Assembly (NCBI RefSeq): GCF_026914185.1
Contig: NC_070564.1
Span: 1,736,001-1,800,000 of the forward strand
Length of the DNA stretch: 64,000 bases
Direction: 5' to 3'
DNA from: Puccinia triticina
Lineage: Eukaryota; Basidiomycota; Pucciniomycetes; Pucciniales; Pucciniaceae
A program made the translations under genes and the position numbers. Under the pieces are notes generated by a model. The model ran no database searches and was not told the origin of the DNA. It saw only the letters and a list, made by a program, of their open reading frames with translations. Of this stretch, positions 11,605 through 21,690 are shown in pieces (positions within the stretch are counted from its first letter, which is position 1; each line of letters starts with the position of its first letter).

Positions 11605-11657
11605 AATACTGCCCCCTAGCCTGACTAAGCCTCTCAAACTGAGGGGGGCACCCCCCG
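11605..11657. mobile_element. Left half of the TIR element interrupted by the Copia insertion
   Basis: CTAGCCTGACTAAGCCTCTCAAACTGAGGGGGG... corresponds to 6869-6905 of the related element. The other half resumes at 37,398. The last five bases, CCCCG (11,653-11,657), are one copy of the Copia target duplication. Confidence 0.6.
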
Positions 11658-12372
11658 TGTTGAAACTCGAGCGCGCTCTGCGGCGCATGCGGCGCATCTC
11701 TCAAAATCAAGCGCCTCATGCGCAAATCTAAGCTGTCCTCAAATATCATCAATACAACCCTATTCAATCTTAACTTGTTCCGTCCTCATTTCCCACGGTT
11801 GTGGATCATCGATCTCCAAACGAAAATCTTCCTTCCACTTCGATCAACCTTCAACTCCACTCAGATCTAGTCTCAACTTCGTCAACTCTTCCCATCAACA
11901 TCGTTGAATCTTCCGCTCGCCCCGCGAAGCCTTAACTTGGACAGCCGTATTGGCTTCCACCTTGGTGAGAAATGCACCATCACATTTCTGATCTTTTGTC
12001 GACCCGGCTCCTCAAATTATCAAATACTAACTTCCTTTCTTGTTTCCAGTTTTCTTATCCTAGATCCAGTTTTGTTCTCCATTCATTTCCCATCACAGAT
12101 TGTTACCTATATCTCTTAGGGTTTGTTTTGACTCCTTTCAACTCTCTTCAATTTCTACATTGACTAACAATCTTATCATCCTCTCACAGTTAAATTCTAC
12201 ACTCTTATTGCCGTCCTCATATAGTTGTCCTCTTTTATATATATTTACTATTGTCTCAGGGTTGGTTTCTCTTCTTCCTTTTATTCTATCTTATCCATGT
12301 TTTTATTGTGTTCTTACCTTTTCTTCTCAGTTCTGGTTTTGGTTTATTAGAAATAAAAAGTCAGGTTCTTTA
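11658..12372 (+). repeat. Copia 5' LTR
   Basis: 715 bp, TGTTGAAACTCGAGCGCGC to GTCAGGTTCTTTA. It differs from the 3' LTR at eight positions (about 1.1%), five of which are CpG versus CpA/TpG. The whole right half (from about 11,940) appears identical. The 3' end is TA rather than the usual CA. The sequence just after it, CGATTAACAGTCG, does not match the common initiator-methionine primer site. Confidence 0.93.
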
Positions 12373-12505
12373 CGATTAACAGTCGAACTTACGGGATCGA
12401 TTTATGTCCTCCGACGCAAAAGAATCGGTCAAACCTCTAACCTTGACTTCAAATATCACACCTCCCAAAAACCAGATACCTGCTGAAATGTCCTCGGTCA
12501 ATTGA

Positions 12506-13269
12506 ATGGACAAAGTGACGCCCTCTGTCTTGAAAACCGTTATTGAGGGAATCCCGCTACTCTCCTTGGACAACTATACTTTTTGGAGGATTTGTGTCAT
12601 CAATTTTCTGGACCTAGTCAAACTCAAGAAGGCCCTCACTACCGATGAAGACACGTTGAATCCTGAAGAAAACGATTTCTTGAAGGCGATAATTGTGGCT
12701 AAACTTGAATCCACTGTCCAAGCTAATGTTGTTGACACCTCAAACGAAGACAGTGCAAAGAAGACTTGGGAGTCTATAATCAAATTTTTTGCTTTCACTT
12801 AAACATTGAATAAAGCTCATGTTTTCCAATCTTTTCTTTGAGCTCCTTACTCTTCGGACAACATCCCCGGCTTTATCACATCTATGAAGATTTATCAATC
12901 TAAATTAATTCAAGTCGGCTGGGACTTCTCCAATGATGCCATAGGTCATATGGTCCTAAACAAGTTTCCTAACGATATGATGGACATTGTGAATCAGATC
13001 ACGCATTCGGACAAGGAACCAACTCTTGATGTGGTCATCAATCACCTTTGCATCCATCAAAACAATCTCGAATCTCAAGATTTGTCAAACACCGGTAGTC
13101 GTTCCAATCCAATTACTCTCTTCACTAACGAGTCCAAGAAATGTCAAAAAAACTTTCACAACATGGCCTCTGATCACGCAAAAGAAAACTGCTGGTACCT
13201 GTACCCAAAAAAGCATACCGAATACTTCGAGAAGAAAGCCGCTGCTGCAGCCTCAAAATCGGAATCATC
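12506..13269 (+). pseudogene. Copia gag, broken by two stop codons
   Basis: UBN2-like Copia capsid region. LSLDNYTFWRICVINFLDLV is the typical N-terminal block, and a later part carries a degenerate zinc-knuckle-like run (KCQKNFHNMASDHAKENCW). The frame is interrupted by TAA at 12,800 and by TGA at about 12,839, between FFAFT and APYSSDNIPG. The frame then stays open to the insertion of the 13,270 element at SKSESS. Confidence 0.8.
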
Positions 13270-13947
13270 CTGACTTAACTAAGCCTCCCGGGACTGGGGG
13301 TGTGGAGCACCCCAATGCAAAGCATCTCCCATTCCCAATGGGATGCTTATGAGTTATCGGCTTTTTTCCGCGTGAGAGCTTCAGGAGATTTGTGGCTTTT
13401 GGCCAACTTTTTGAATCAAATTTACATTACACAGCGCGCACGCATTGTGAGTCAGCGAGCTGAAGTACACGGGATAGCTGAGCATCTCAGCTTCAATGTA
13501 GTGTCACTTTTGTGATATCTACACTTGAAGGAGAGTGTTGCCCTTGCTCAGCAGTCAAGGTGGATGGATGATGGAGTTCTGTATTTAAATTGAGTCCAAA
13601 TGGATCTTCTCGGAATTTGCATACACACTTCTGGCCGAACACAAAAAAATCACAAACTTCAAAGGGGGATGGAAGGAGTTTGTGAAGGGGGAAAAAGTGG
13701 TGATTGACACCAAAAGAAAGAGAAAAATCAGGCCGTTAATCTGGCACCACAGGCAATAGGAATACACAAGGAGAAGACCCCTGAAAGGGGAGCGGGAAAA
13801 AACTCCCACCAAAACACTGAAAGCTCTCAAGCCAAATTCTTGGCTTTACCAAGTCCCTCCTTCGGAGGTCGCGCTTTGCGCGAGGGCGCTTTGCGCCAGC
13901 CCAGGCTGTACCAGGGCCCTCTGAAGCGAGGGACTTGTGATAAGTCA
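13270..13947. mobile_element. 678-bp TIR element (MITE) in Copia gag-pol
   Basis: It starts CTGACTTAACTAAGCC and ends ACTTGTGATAAGTCA, giving terminal inverted TGACTTA. It is flanked by a perfect 9-bp duplication GGAATCATC (13,261-13,269 and 13,948-13,956). The right 110 bp (GTCCCTCCTTCGGAGG...GCTTTGCGCCAGCCCAGGC) is shared with 38,040-38,128 and, inverted, with 6846-6870. It is non-coding. A 9-bp TSD suggests a Mutator-like family (inference). Confidence 0.85.
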
Positions 13948-13956
13948 GGAATCATC

Positions 13957-14188
13957 GGTCAGTTCCTTTCACTCGTCAATATCAAGCTCTTCAAATCAAT
14001 TTATTCTTGACTCCGTTTCATCCGCTCACATGATTTCTGATTCAAATCTGTTTCACACTCTAGAACTCAAAGAACTAGGATGTGTTCAAACTAGCTCCTC
14101 ACACGATCGACTAGAAATAAAAGGGATTGGATTGGTCCGACTCAAGAATCAATACGGTGAAATTGTTCTCAACCAAGTGCTCTATATT
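13957..14188 (+). pseudogene. Copia protease region fragment
   Basis: It continues the gag frame after the inserted element: FILDSVSSAHMISDSN is the retropepsin active-site block of Copia, normally D-S/T-G-A. The glycine after DS is valine here, so activity is doubtful. The frame runs into the KDZ transposon at VLYI and resumes at 32,783 with PDIVVNLLSARCLI. Confidence 0.8.
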
Positions 14189-14366
14189 CACCACAACCTC
14201 CTGTATACGCCCTACTATGTAGGGACCGTGAGGTCCCGCGGGAGCCTATGTAGTAGCCACCGGCATGCCTCAACAAATCTCGCGCGAGGGTGCCACACTC
14301 TCCCCCCATTTACATACACTTTACAAGTACTTCGCACTTCACAACCCACACAGGCCTTTCCCGTGC
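14189..14366. repeat. KDZ transposon left TIR
   Basis: 178 bp, matching the right TIR with four mismatches; all four are CpG on one side and CpA/TpG on the other. It contains a palindrome ACCGTGAGGTCCCGCGGGAG near the end. Confidence 0.93.
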
Positions 14367-14836
14367 CCGCTAATCCGTGTAACCTTTGTGGGCGTAATCC
14401 GGTCCGTCCGGTCCAAGCCCCCGGCACTCACCCTCTCATCTCGGTGGCTCAACTCCTACTTCAAAAACTACGCAAAAAAAACCTTTGATCCTCTTCTGGC
14501 TAACAAATTATTTAGGCGCCTCTCAATTTCAAATCAATTCTTGCCCAATGAATTGCTCCACTTCCGTCCTTTGGATTTGGTCACAAACCCAGGTAAGTCC
14601 ATTCCACAATTTTCTTTTAGCTTTGCCCCCCCCCCTCCTCCCTAATTATTTCAGCTGTGCAGCTGGTCTGTGACACCCTTTGGAGTTAACTTGCTTCACT
14701 CTTTGCTTTATGAGGAGATCATTAGCTAACTCCCTTTGATTTACATTCTTAAATTCTGCTTTACAAATTCTACCATCAAAACTTTGCGGCATCAAGACTA
14801 CGTTTCTCACAGTTTCTTCCTGCAATTAAATCGACT

Positions 14837-15560
14837 ATGCCTGCTGCAACTAAGAAGACCCCCATGGCTCGGAAATACGCTCCTGCTAGGAAGTCTGCCG
14901 CTGCTGAACAGTCCGCCTCCGCGCCCCAAAACCGCTTTCCCCCCGGCTCTCTTGATTGCTCTCTGTCAGACTATCGTGATCCTCTTCCCTCAGCTGACGA
15001 TCATGCGGCTTTGCTACAACTTGGGGGCTCTGCTCCAGCAATATCTAATCTGGAGAATGCGGCTGAGAACACCTCCACCAATACTACCCAATCTCCGACA
15101 AATGGCAACCAGCAAATATCCACATCTCAGCCTGGACCTCTCAACGACTTGAACAATCCCCCTCAAAAAAGACGCAAGAGGGCCTTACAGCCTGATGTCA
15201 AATCCGGTCCATTGCCCCAGTCCTTCGACGAAATGATGAAAAAGTCTGTACTGGAGCTTGCAAAAGAAGCCCAGGAAAACTCAAAGGGAGCTATGTCCAA
15301 GGAGGATCAGCAATTCTTTCTTGATTACCATACTGAACAACGTCAGATGTTGATCATCAAGGCTATTGAACGCGGGGTCTCTATGCCCATGGTTGATGGC
15401 TTCCTGTAAGTATCCATTTTGATTTCCTGATCATCCTGTTTGAGGCATGTGAAATGGTACAAAATTATATATTTTTTATGACTGTTTAGTGGTAAGCGAA
15501 TTGCACTCAAAGGACCCAATTGTTGGAATGAGTTCTTCAAAACCAAAGAGGTGCGAGAGG
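14837..15560 (+). pseudogene. KDZ-element accessory gene, 5' part (split by nested element)
   Basis: Exon 1 is 14,837-15,405 (MPAATKKTPMARKYAPARKS start, Lys/Arg/Ala rich, then low-complexity Ser/Asn/Gln/Pro, a KRRKR nuclear-localisation-like motif near residue 115 and the conserved-looking SFDEMMKKSVLELAKEAQEN). A GTAAGT intron leads to exon 2 from 15,490 (GKRIALKGPNCWNEFFKTKE). The nested 8.6-kb element cuts the gene after 15,560. I do not recognise a named domain. The W-N-x-F and later 'SIWRGKTIEEQRA' pattern looks like an HMG-box-like or DNA-binding accessory protein of fungal transposons (inference). Confidence 0.6.
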
Positions 15561-15776
15561 TACGGAAGCCAAGAGACGACACCAATTGCGCCAATTCAGA
15601 TTTTTTTTTGGACTGATCCTCCGAAATCCTCACACGCTACCTACATAACCTCCACAAAACATCAACACAACAACCAAGTGACCTCCCCCCCTTGCACGAT
15701 TCCCTGTTGCGATGTAAAATCTGTTCAGATATTTGTTGGTTACCTACACCAACCAGGCTGTTCTACACGTGCAACG
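15561..15776. repeat. Left TIR of the 8.6-kb element
   Basis: It pairs with 23,930-24,158. All substitutions in the outer 40 bp are CpG/CpA or CpG/TpG. Similarity ends at CTACACGTG (left) versus CTACACATG (right). Confidence 0.9.
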
Positions 15777-16150
15777 CCCTTACTACTTGTACAATATCAA
15801 ACAAACAATAGTTTCATCTGATCCCATGCCTCGGTTGAGTGAAATAATCATAATTTCTCATATCTGCCATAGTTGCAGTGTAAAATTTCTAATTTTGAGA
15901 CTTGACTCAGCTTTCCTGTGAAATGTTACTTGAAAATCTTAGTCTACTTGATCGGTAAGTTCAGAAATAGCAAGTTGACCACAGAGTGAAAAGAATCAAA
16001 CCAGAACCAAAACTGTTTAAAAAGTAGAGCAAATCTGTCTATGAAATTGCTCAACCAACAATCAGAAATAAGCTTGAGACACTAGTTAACCAGCTATCTT
16101 ATATCACTACTATTCTCTATCACCTTTGTGTCAACTTTTATTAATCAATC

Positions 16151-18540
16151 ATGCCGTCTGATTCTTGTGCAAGGTGTAGCCGTGAAACTGAATCTCTTCT
16201 GCTTGGCTGGTGTACTCTCTGCTTAGAAGAAGTGGGGGTTGATCAATCTGCCATCGAATCATCCCTGAATAATCCACCAGTCAATAGATGTACTCATCCT
16301 CCCACCAAAAGTGCTCCCAGCTTATCCTTCCCTCAGACAACAACGAATTACCCATTTCCTTTCCAAAAAAAACCTGCCACTCGTACCCCAAACAGCTCAG
16401 TCCTACGTTCACATATCCCAGCTTCAGTTATATGGTCTCAAACCCCTGCCCCAGTCATGCGATCTCATACTCCAGCCTCTGAAGAATATTTTCAGAATGC
16501 AGTCAGGGTCAAACAAAAAAAGCCAGTCGTCAATCCTTATCCCAAGAAAAAGCCGACCCAATCATCCTTCAAAACTAGTTCCCTTGCCGCAGTGGATTCC
16601 GAACGCCTGATTGACTGTGGATTTGTTCTATACATAAATAACAAACTCCAACGCAATACCGGGATTCTGAATGTGAAGCAAAAAGTTGACATTAACAACC
16701 CAAACCTCTTTCAACATATTCTGGACGCCCTCTGGGAATTATTCCTTGACAAACTTCATTCCAAGTCTCTAATTGATCAGCTACCTGAAAATTCTGAAGA
16801 CTTTGTCAGTCTTTTGCAAGGAAAAAGTCGCCTTACCACCCAAGAAGCTCTAGTCTACATCATTAAGAAATCAAACGATAGAAAGCCTGTTCAAATTGAC
16901 ATTGTATACCAACACTGATTCAGTCCTGAATCCTCTGAATACAAAAATACGTCTTCCGATGAGAACACGAACTTAACCAAGCCAACAACTCGATCTTCGC
17001 AAAAAAATACGATCTCAAAATCTGCAACCAAGCCCAAGCTGTCAACTTCGTCTTCCAGAAAAAATACCGCCTCACGCTCTCCAGCAAAATCCCAGACTTG
17101 ATCAAAGTCCAACATTAACAAGTACCTTGATATCGATTCCTCCAACAATGATATTTCTTCTGATGAAAATGTGATTTTCAAAAGGCCATCAACTCATTCT
17201 CCAGTCAAAAAAATTAGCGACTCTGAGCAGGTTACAGTTGGGGGGCAATGGGCTGCTGGTGGTCTTGCAAGTAAGTTCTGTTTTTTGGACTGATTTTGTA
17301 ATTCTAATTGTAATTACTGATTGTAATAATCACCTTTTGGATTCTCGTAGATACAATGCCACGCAGTGGAACTAAGGGTCTTTCTACCCAGTTACGAGTT
17401 CTTGGTTGTGGAAATCACCAGCTCATTGACATCGATACTGACGGATGGATTAATGCTCATTGCTTTGTATTCAAGACTTTTGCTGCCACTGAAAGTGGAA
17501 CGCTCAAGGCCGAAGTTCAACCTCTCACATTGAAAGTCTATAGTGATACAATCGTTGGTTCCGGAAGTATGCGACGTGCATTAAAAGCTGAAGTAAAAAC
17601 AATGGAAAATGGCTCTGAATGTATCAAAGAATATGTTGCGAAGATACGATACAAGGAGGATTTCCCAAACCTTACCAGCCACGCAACCAATGCACTCATG
17701 TACGAAGCAACTGGACTCCTCCTAACCCGATTCAAGGCCATCGTTTTGGAAAGTTCTTGTATTCTTCCTGCTTATAAAAAAATGGCAAAGAATTTGCAGG
17801 TTAGTGTTTTGCTTTGTTCCTATACCCCATATATAAAACTTACATCTTTTTATTTTCAGATTGTTAGGCATGCTGTTGTGGCAACGGGTGACTACAATTT
17901 TCCACATTGTGTTTACTTTTTGGAGGCAGCGCTAAAAGGAATATATGTAAAATATTCCAGTAACATTGACTTCAATGTTTCGGAAAGTCAACCTGGAATG
18001 GATCCAAGAATCTGTCAGTTGATGAATGCATTTATGCACTGGTCATTTGTTCAATCAAACGGTGAGAGGTTAATTTGTGACTTACAAGGTGTTGGTCCAA
18101 TCCTTACCGACCCACAAATCATTGATGTGGATCAAACGTAAGTGTATTTTTCCTTCTTGCTAAAACAACTGTAAACTTATCAAATTCACTGCTTCTACTA
18201 TAGGCGCTGGGCTGATGGGAATAATGCAACAGAGGGAATTGGAATGTTTCGCCAACAACATATCTGCAATGAGGTTTGTCAGAAATTACAGCTTGTGTCA
18301 CCTCTCAAGATCGGTATTCCATATGGATCAAACGGCAAACCTTCACACTTGTCAACTGTTAATCGGCCCCAAAGCTTTTCTGGACCATTTTCTTTCCCCA
18401 AGAGAACACCTGTTTGCAAAATTGAAATACAACACCATGATCCTCTGAAATCCAGTCTTTCCCATATCATTCATTTGGCAGAGGGTCAACACCCTGATCC
18501 AAACAACTTTTTCGAGCATCCTTCTACTTCGACCAACTAA
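16151..18540 (+). CDS. Alpha-kinase family protein, two in-frame TGA codons
   Basis: Probable atypical alpha-kinase (MHCK/EF2K type), a Ser/Thr kinase family that is expanded in rusts. The N-terminus has a zinc-ribbon-like CARC...CTLC (residues 6-24), then a long Ser/Pro/Lys-rich linker. The catalytic domain begins after the intron at 17,271-17,350 and spans exons 17,351-17,799, 17,860-18,137 and 18,204-18,540. Motifs: EYVAKIRY (ATP-site lysine region), then FMHWSFVQSNGERLICDLQG followed by VGPILTDPQI, and DGNNATEGIGMF with QHICNEVC, the family's C-terminal metal and glycine-rich signature. The frame from 16,151 to 17,270 is interrupted by TGA at 16,916 and 17,099, both possible C-to-T changes of CGA arginine codons. 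Either this copy is a pseudogene, or 16,151-16,918 and 17,351-18,540 are separate genes. Confidence 0.8.
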
Positions 18541-18740
18541 CATCATTATTGTCTCTTGAAAAACCAGTTCACTTCTTTTTTCACATGATCAATAATTAGT
18601 GTTATAAAGTTTTCATCCAGTCTTATGTTCATCAAAAATGTTTCTATTCGTAAATCCTCATTGTAGTCAATTTCTTATGTATTAAAAGCAAAAACAAAAA
18701 AAAATCTGAAGATAATATAAATAGTAACTTGAAAAAAGGT

Positions 18741-20024
18741 TTACAATAGTTTTCTACACTTGTTCAAAATGTGAGTGTTATCACCAACAAAGTATTTTTC
18801 ACCTTTGTTAGTCAGTTTACCAAGGTAATATCCAGAAAAAATGCGCTTGAATGCATTGGTACATCTCTTTGTTATTTGAAGCAAAAAACCAAAGGAAGTA
18901 ATAGTGGGATGAGAAGGCTGGAAGTTGTGTGTGCAATGTTCAAACTGTGCTGCATCAAAAACTACCCTACATATACCATTCAACTTTCGCAAATCAATTG
19001 CAACTCGATGATCAGGAAAAACAAAAAATGGACCAGTGAATGTTTTATCAAGGTGGCTGTTTAGACAAATGGATCCATCCTTCTTGTTGATGTTTGAAAG
19101 AAGCAAAAAGGCTGTGTCCGATGTGTCTTCGTCACAGTGGGGTCGGTTGGAAAATTTGTCACGTGTGAATGCAAGGTTATTGGCGAAGTCAATCTTGGAG
19201 GGTTCGTGCTTCAAGTTCGTATCATAGAAGGCAGGCATTTTGAAATGAGCAAGAAGCTTGTTGGCGGCATTGACAGCAGTGTTGGAGATTGTACGGAATA
19301 GCTTGTGAATGATTTGACCAGCTTGAAGACCTTGATCTATGTGTTCGTTGTAACCAACTGGATCTTGATCAATGTTAGCTTGGTTAAGATATCTTCCAGC
19401 AGTTTCGGCATGAGTTTGAGATTTCCTCCAGCCAATGGTCCACATCAGGCCACAAAAGATCTTCTTCAAACTATCAACAGTATTAACATAAGTACGAGCT
19501 TTATTCAAGTATGTAGTGAGAAAGTTGAGATCATCTATTTCATCGGCTGAGAGATCCTTGTATGGTGTGAACTGGATGTATGCAATAAAACGATTGGCAG
19601 GCTTTTTGGGTTCAGATTGATCGCTAGGTTCTGGCTCGCTTGTAGTTGCTGGATTTTTATGTGGAGGGCTAGTTTCTGGCTTGATAGGGGTTGTTGATTT
19701 GATACAGTTTTCTGTATCTTTGTCGGTCTTTGGTTGAGATTCGGCTTTTTCATATAGGGCAACTTGAACATAAAATATTAAGGTATAAATGCTTGGATCA
19801 AGAATCATCTTCTCAGCTGCAGTGAATTCGGAAATAGTTGGATGAGTTGCCCGAATCTCGCTCCGACTCTTGCCAGTTGGCTTGCAAACAGGATATAACG
19901 GAAGAGGATTGTAGCTTCTTCTCATTGTACGTGTATCCAGGTGAAAGGTATTGATATAAGCTGCAGCTGCTTTAGCATCTTCTTCAAGTTTCTTCTTACT
20001 GTTATACCTGGCTCTTTTATTCAT
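18741..20024 (-). CDS. TET/JBP-like 2OG-Fe(II) dioxygenase
   Basis: An intact single-exon gene of 427 residues. The C-terminal domain has the double-stranded beta-helix signature of the Tet-like oxygenases common on fungal transposons. It contains NNLAFTRDKFSNRPHCDEDT, with the iron-binding H-x-D at about residues 296-298, then TGPFFVFPDHRVAIDLRKLN, and FEHCTH with the distal histidine near 363. Known TET/JBP enzymes oxidise 5-methylpyrimidines in DNA; here that is inference. The region TITSFGFLLQI lies where relatives usually have an arginine that binds 2-oxoglutarate (TRxG-like), and a serine stands in its place. The N-terminal half is basic then Pro/Lys/Glu rich. It lies tail to tail with the alpha-kinase gene, with 200 bp between the stops. 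Confidence 0.8.
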   Translation of the reverse strand: MNKRARYNSKKKLEEDAKAAAAYINTFHLDTRTMRRSYNPLPLYPVCKPTGKSRSEIRATHPTISEFTAAEKMILDPSIYTLIFYVQVALYEKAESQPKTDKDTENCIKSTTPIKPETSPPHKNPATTSEPEPSDQSEPKKPANRFIAYIQFTPYKDLSADEIDDLNFLTTYLNKARTYVNTVDSLKKIFCGLMWTIGWRKSQTHAETAGRYLNQANIDQDPVGYNEHIDQGLQAGQIIHKLFRTISNTAVNAANKLLAHFKMPAFYDTNLKHEPSKIDFANNLAFTRDKFSNRPHCDEDTSDTAFLLLSNINKKDGSICLNSHLDKTFTGPFFVFPDHRVAIDLRKLNGICRVVFDAAQFEHCTHNFQPSHPTITSFGFLLQITKRCTNAFKRIFSGYYLGKLTNKGEKYFVGDNTHILNKCRKLL

Positions 20025-20600
20025 ATTAACGATTTCTTGTCCACTTTGTTATTTATTAAATGAGGACAATCAACACATGTGATCATTCACACAAGTAAGA
20101 AATAACCCCATATATGGGAAGACCAATTGAAATCAAAAGAGAATAAACACAATCATATTGTGATTCAAATGAGGACATTTATCCAAGGATGAACGTTCAC
20201 ACATAAAAATCAAAATCCCATATATGGTGATTGGTGGCAGAATCCAGTGAAAGAATAAGAATTGGAAGGTATGAAACAGAAAAGAAGACAGAAAAGGGTT
20301 GACTATTAGTGAGTGAAATACAAGCAGGAGATGACAGAACTCTTACGTCAAAAAGTATCTTTTTCCATCAGGGGGCAAAAACTCAGTTCCATTACCCAAA
20401 AACCAGTGTACCCCATCAGTTGAAGTGAAGCGTAACTGTCGGATTAGCTGGAGGCAGCTTTCAAGTGAAAGCATGATTGTGAAGAGGGGTGGGTGTGTGT
20501 TTGCTACCTGCTGAAACAGAGATGAAGTTTTGAGCTGCAGAGGGGCTTTGAGAGAGGCCGATCACAGGTCTCACCTTGTTGGGTGATTGGTGGTAGATGG
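20025..20600. other. Upstream region of the dioxygenase gene
   Basis: AT-rich, with a duplicated motif CCCATATATGG (about 20,107 and 20,218) and ACAAATGAGGACA-like repeats. It probably contains the dioxygenase promoter; no coding region. Confidence 0.4.
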
Positions 20601-20602
20601 AA

Positions 20603-21262
20603 GGGCTGGCCGAGGGGTTCCTGTGAAAGGGAGCCCCATGGAGTCAGCTTCACAAATAACCACTGCTCCTAAGGGGCTTTGGCAGAGAATGATCGCTTGG
20701 CTCACCTCGTTGTGTGGTCGTCAATGGGAGAGCTGGCCGAGGGGTTCCTGTCCAAGGCAGGGCCCCATCAAGTCAGCATGGCGAATAACCAGTCCCTCTG
20801 CTCCAGAGGGGCGTTAGCAGAGACTGATCGTTCGACTCACCTCGTCGTGGGGTTGGTCGGCGATGGGAGAGCTGGCCGAGGGGTTCCCCATCAAGTCAGC
20901 ATGGCGAATAACCAGCCCCTCTTCTCCAGAGGGGCGCTAGCAGAGACCGATCGTTCGACTCACCTCGTCGTGTGGTCGGTTGTCGATGGGAGAGCTGGCC
21001 GAGGGGTTCCTGTTCAAGGCAGGGCCCCATCAAGTCAGCATGGCGAATAACCAGCCCCTCTTCTCCAGAGGGGCGCTAGCAGAGACCGATCGTTCGACTC
21101 ACCTCGTCGTGCGGTCGGTCGTCGATGGGAGAGCTGGCCGAGGGGTTCCTGTTCAAGGCAGGGCCCCATCAAGTCAGCATGGCGACTAGCAGAGACCGAT
21201 CGTTTGACTCACCTCGTCGTGCGGTCGGTTGTCGATGGGAGAGCTGGCTGCAAAAGGAAAAA
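20603..21262 (+). repeat. Minisatellite, about 139-bp unit, six copies
   Basis: Direct tandem repeats start at about 20,603, 20,731, 20,870, 20,993, 21,132 and 21,241. Each begins with GAGAGCTGGCCGAGGGGTTCC and contains CCCCATCAAGTCAGCATGG and CGATCGTTCGACTCACCTCG. Copies differ by short internal deletions. Open frames crossing it are repeat artefacts. It lies between the dioxygenase and integrase genes. Confidence 0.9.
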
Positions 21263-21690
21263 CATGCCCCTCTCCAGCTAAACAGCTGCAGATGGACTTA
21301 GAGACACTTCATAAATCGACTTACTGTGATGGATGTGGGCAGTGGGTAGGTGGGAGTTGATGAATTTAGTTTGAGTTCTCAATTGAGGTCGGTTTCAATA
21401 AATCACATATCTGAGGGAGGTTTCACAGGGGGGCAGTTTCACGGATCATAGTGGCATCAAAAAAAACAACTCTTATGAGCCAGATGGGCAGACCCGGTGG
21501 AGTCTCCTGGTGGATTCCAATCAATCAAATTGGTTGCTCCAAATCAAACATGTTGAGTGATGGTCTGGAATATCATTTGTAAACTGAATTGAAGGGAAGG
21601 AAGTAATAACAATAATTTTAATGATAAAAAAGGGTTGGAGGAAGCGATTATGTGGTACAAGGAAACTATTTGAAAAGAGTAATTCATGTA
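21263..21690. other. 3' flank of the integrase gene
   Basis: Non-coding; no repeat other than the end of the minisatellite was seen. Confidence 0.4.

Noticed and set aside
20587..21189. Open frames across the minisatellite
   Set aside because: Translations are the same unit repeated with deletions; no start context or domain.
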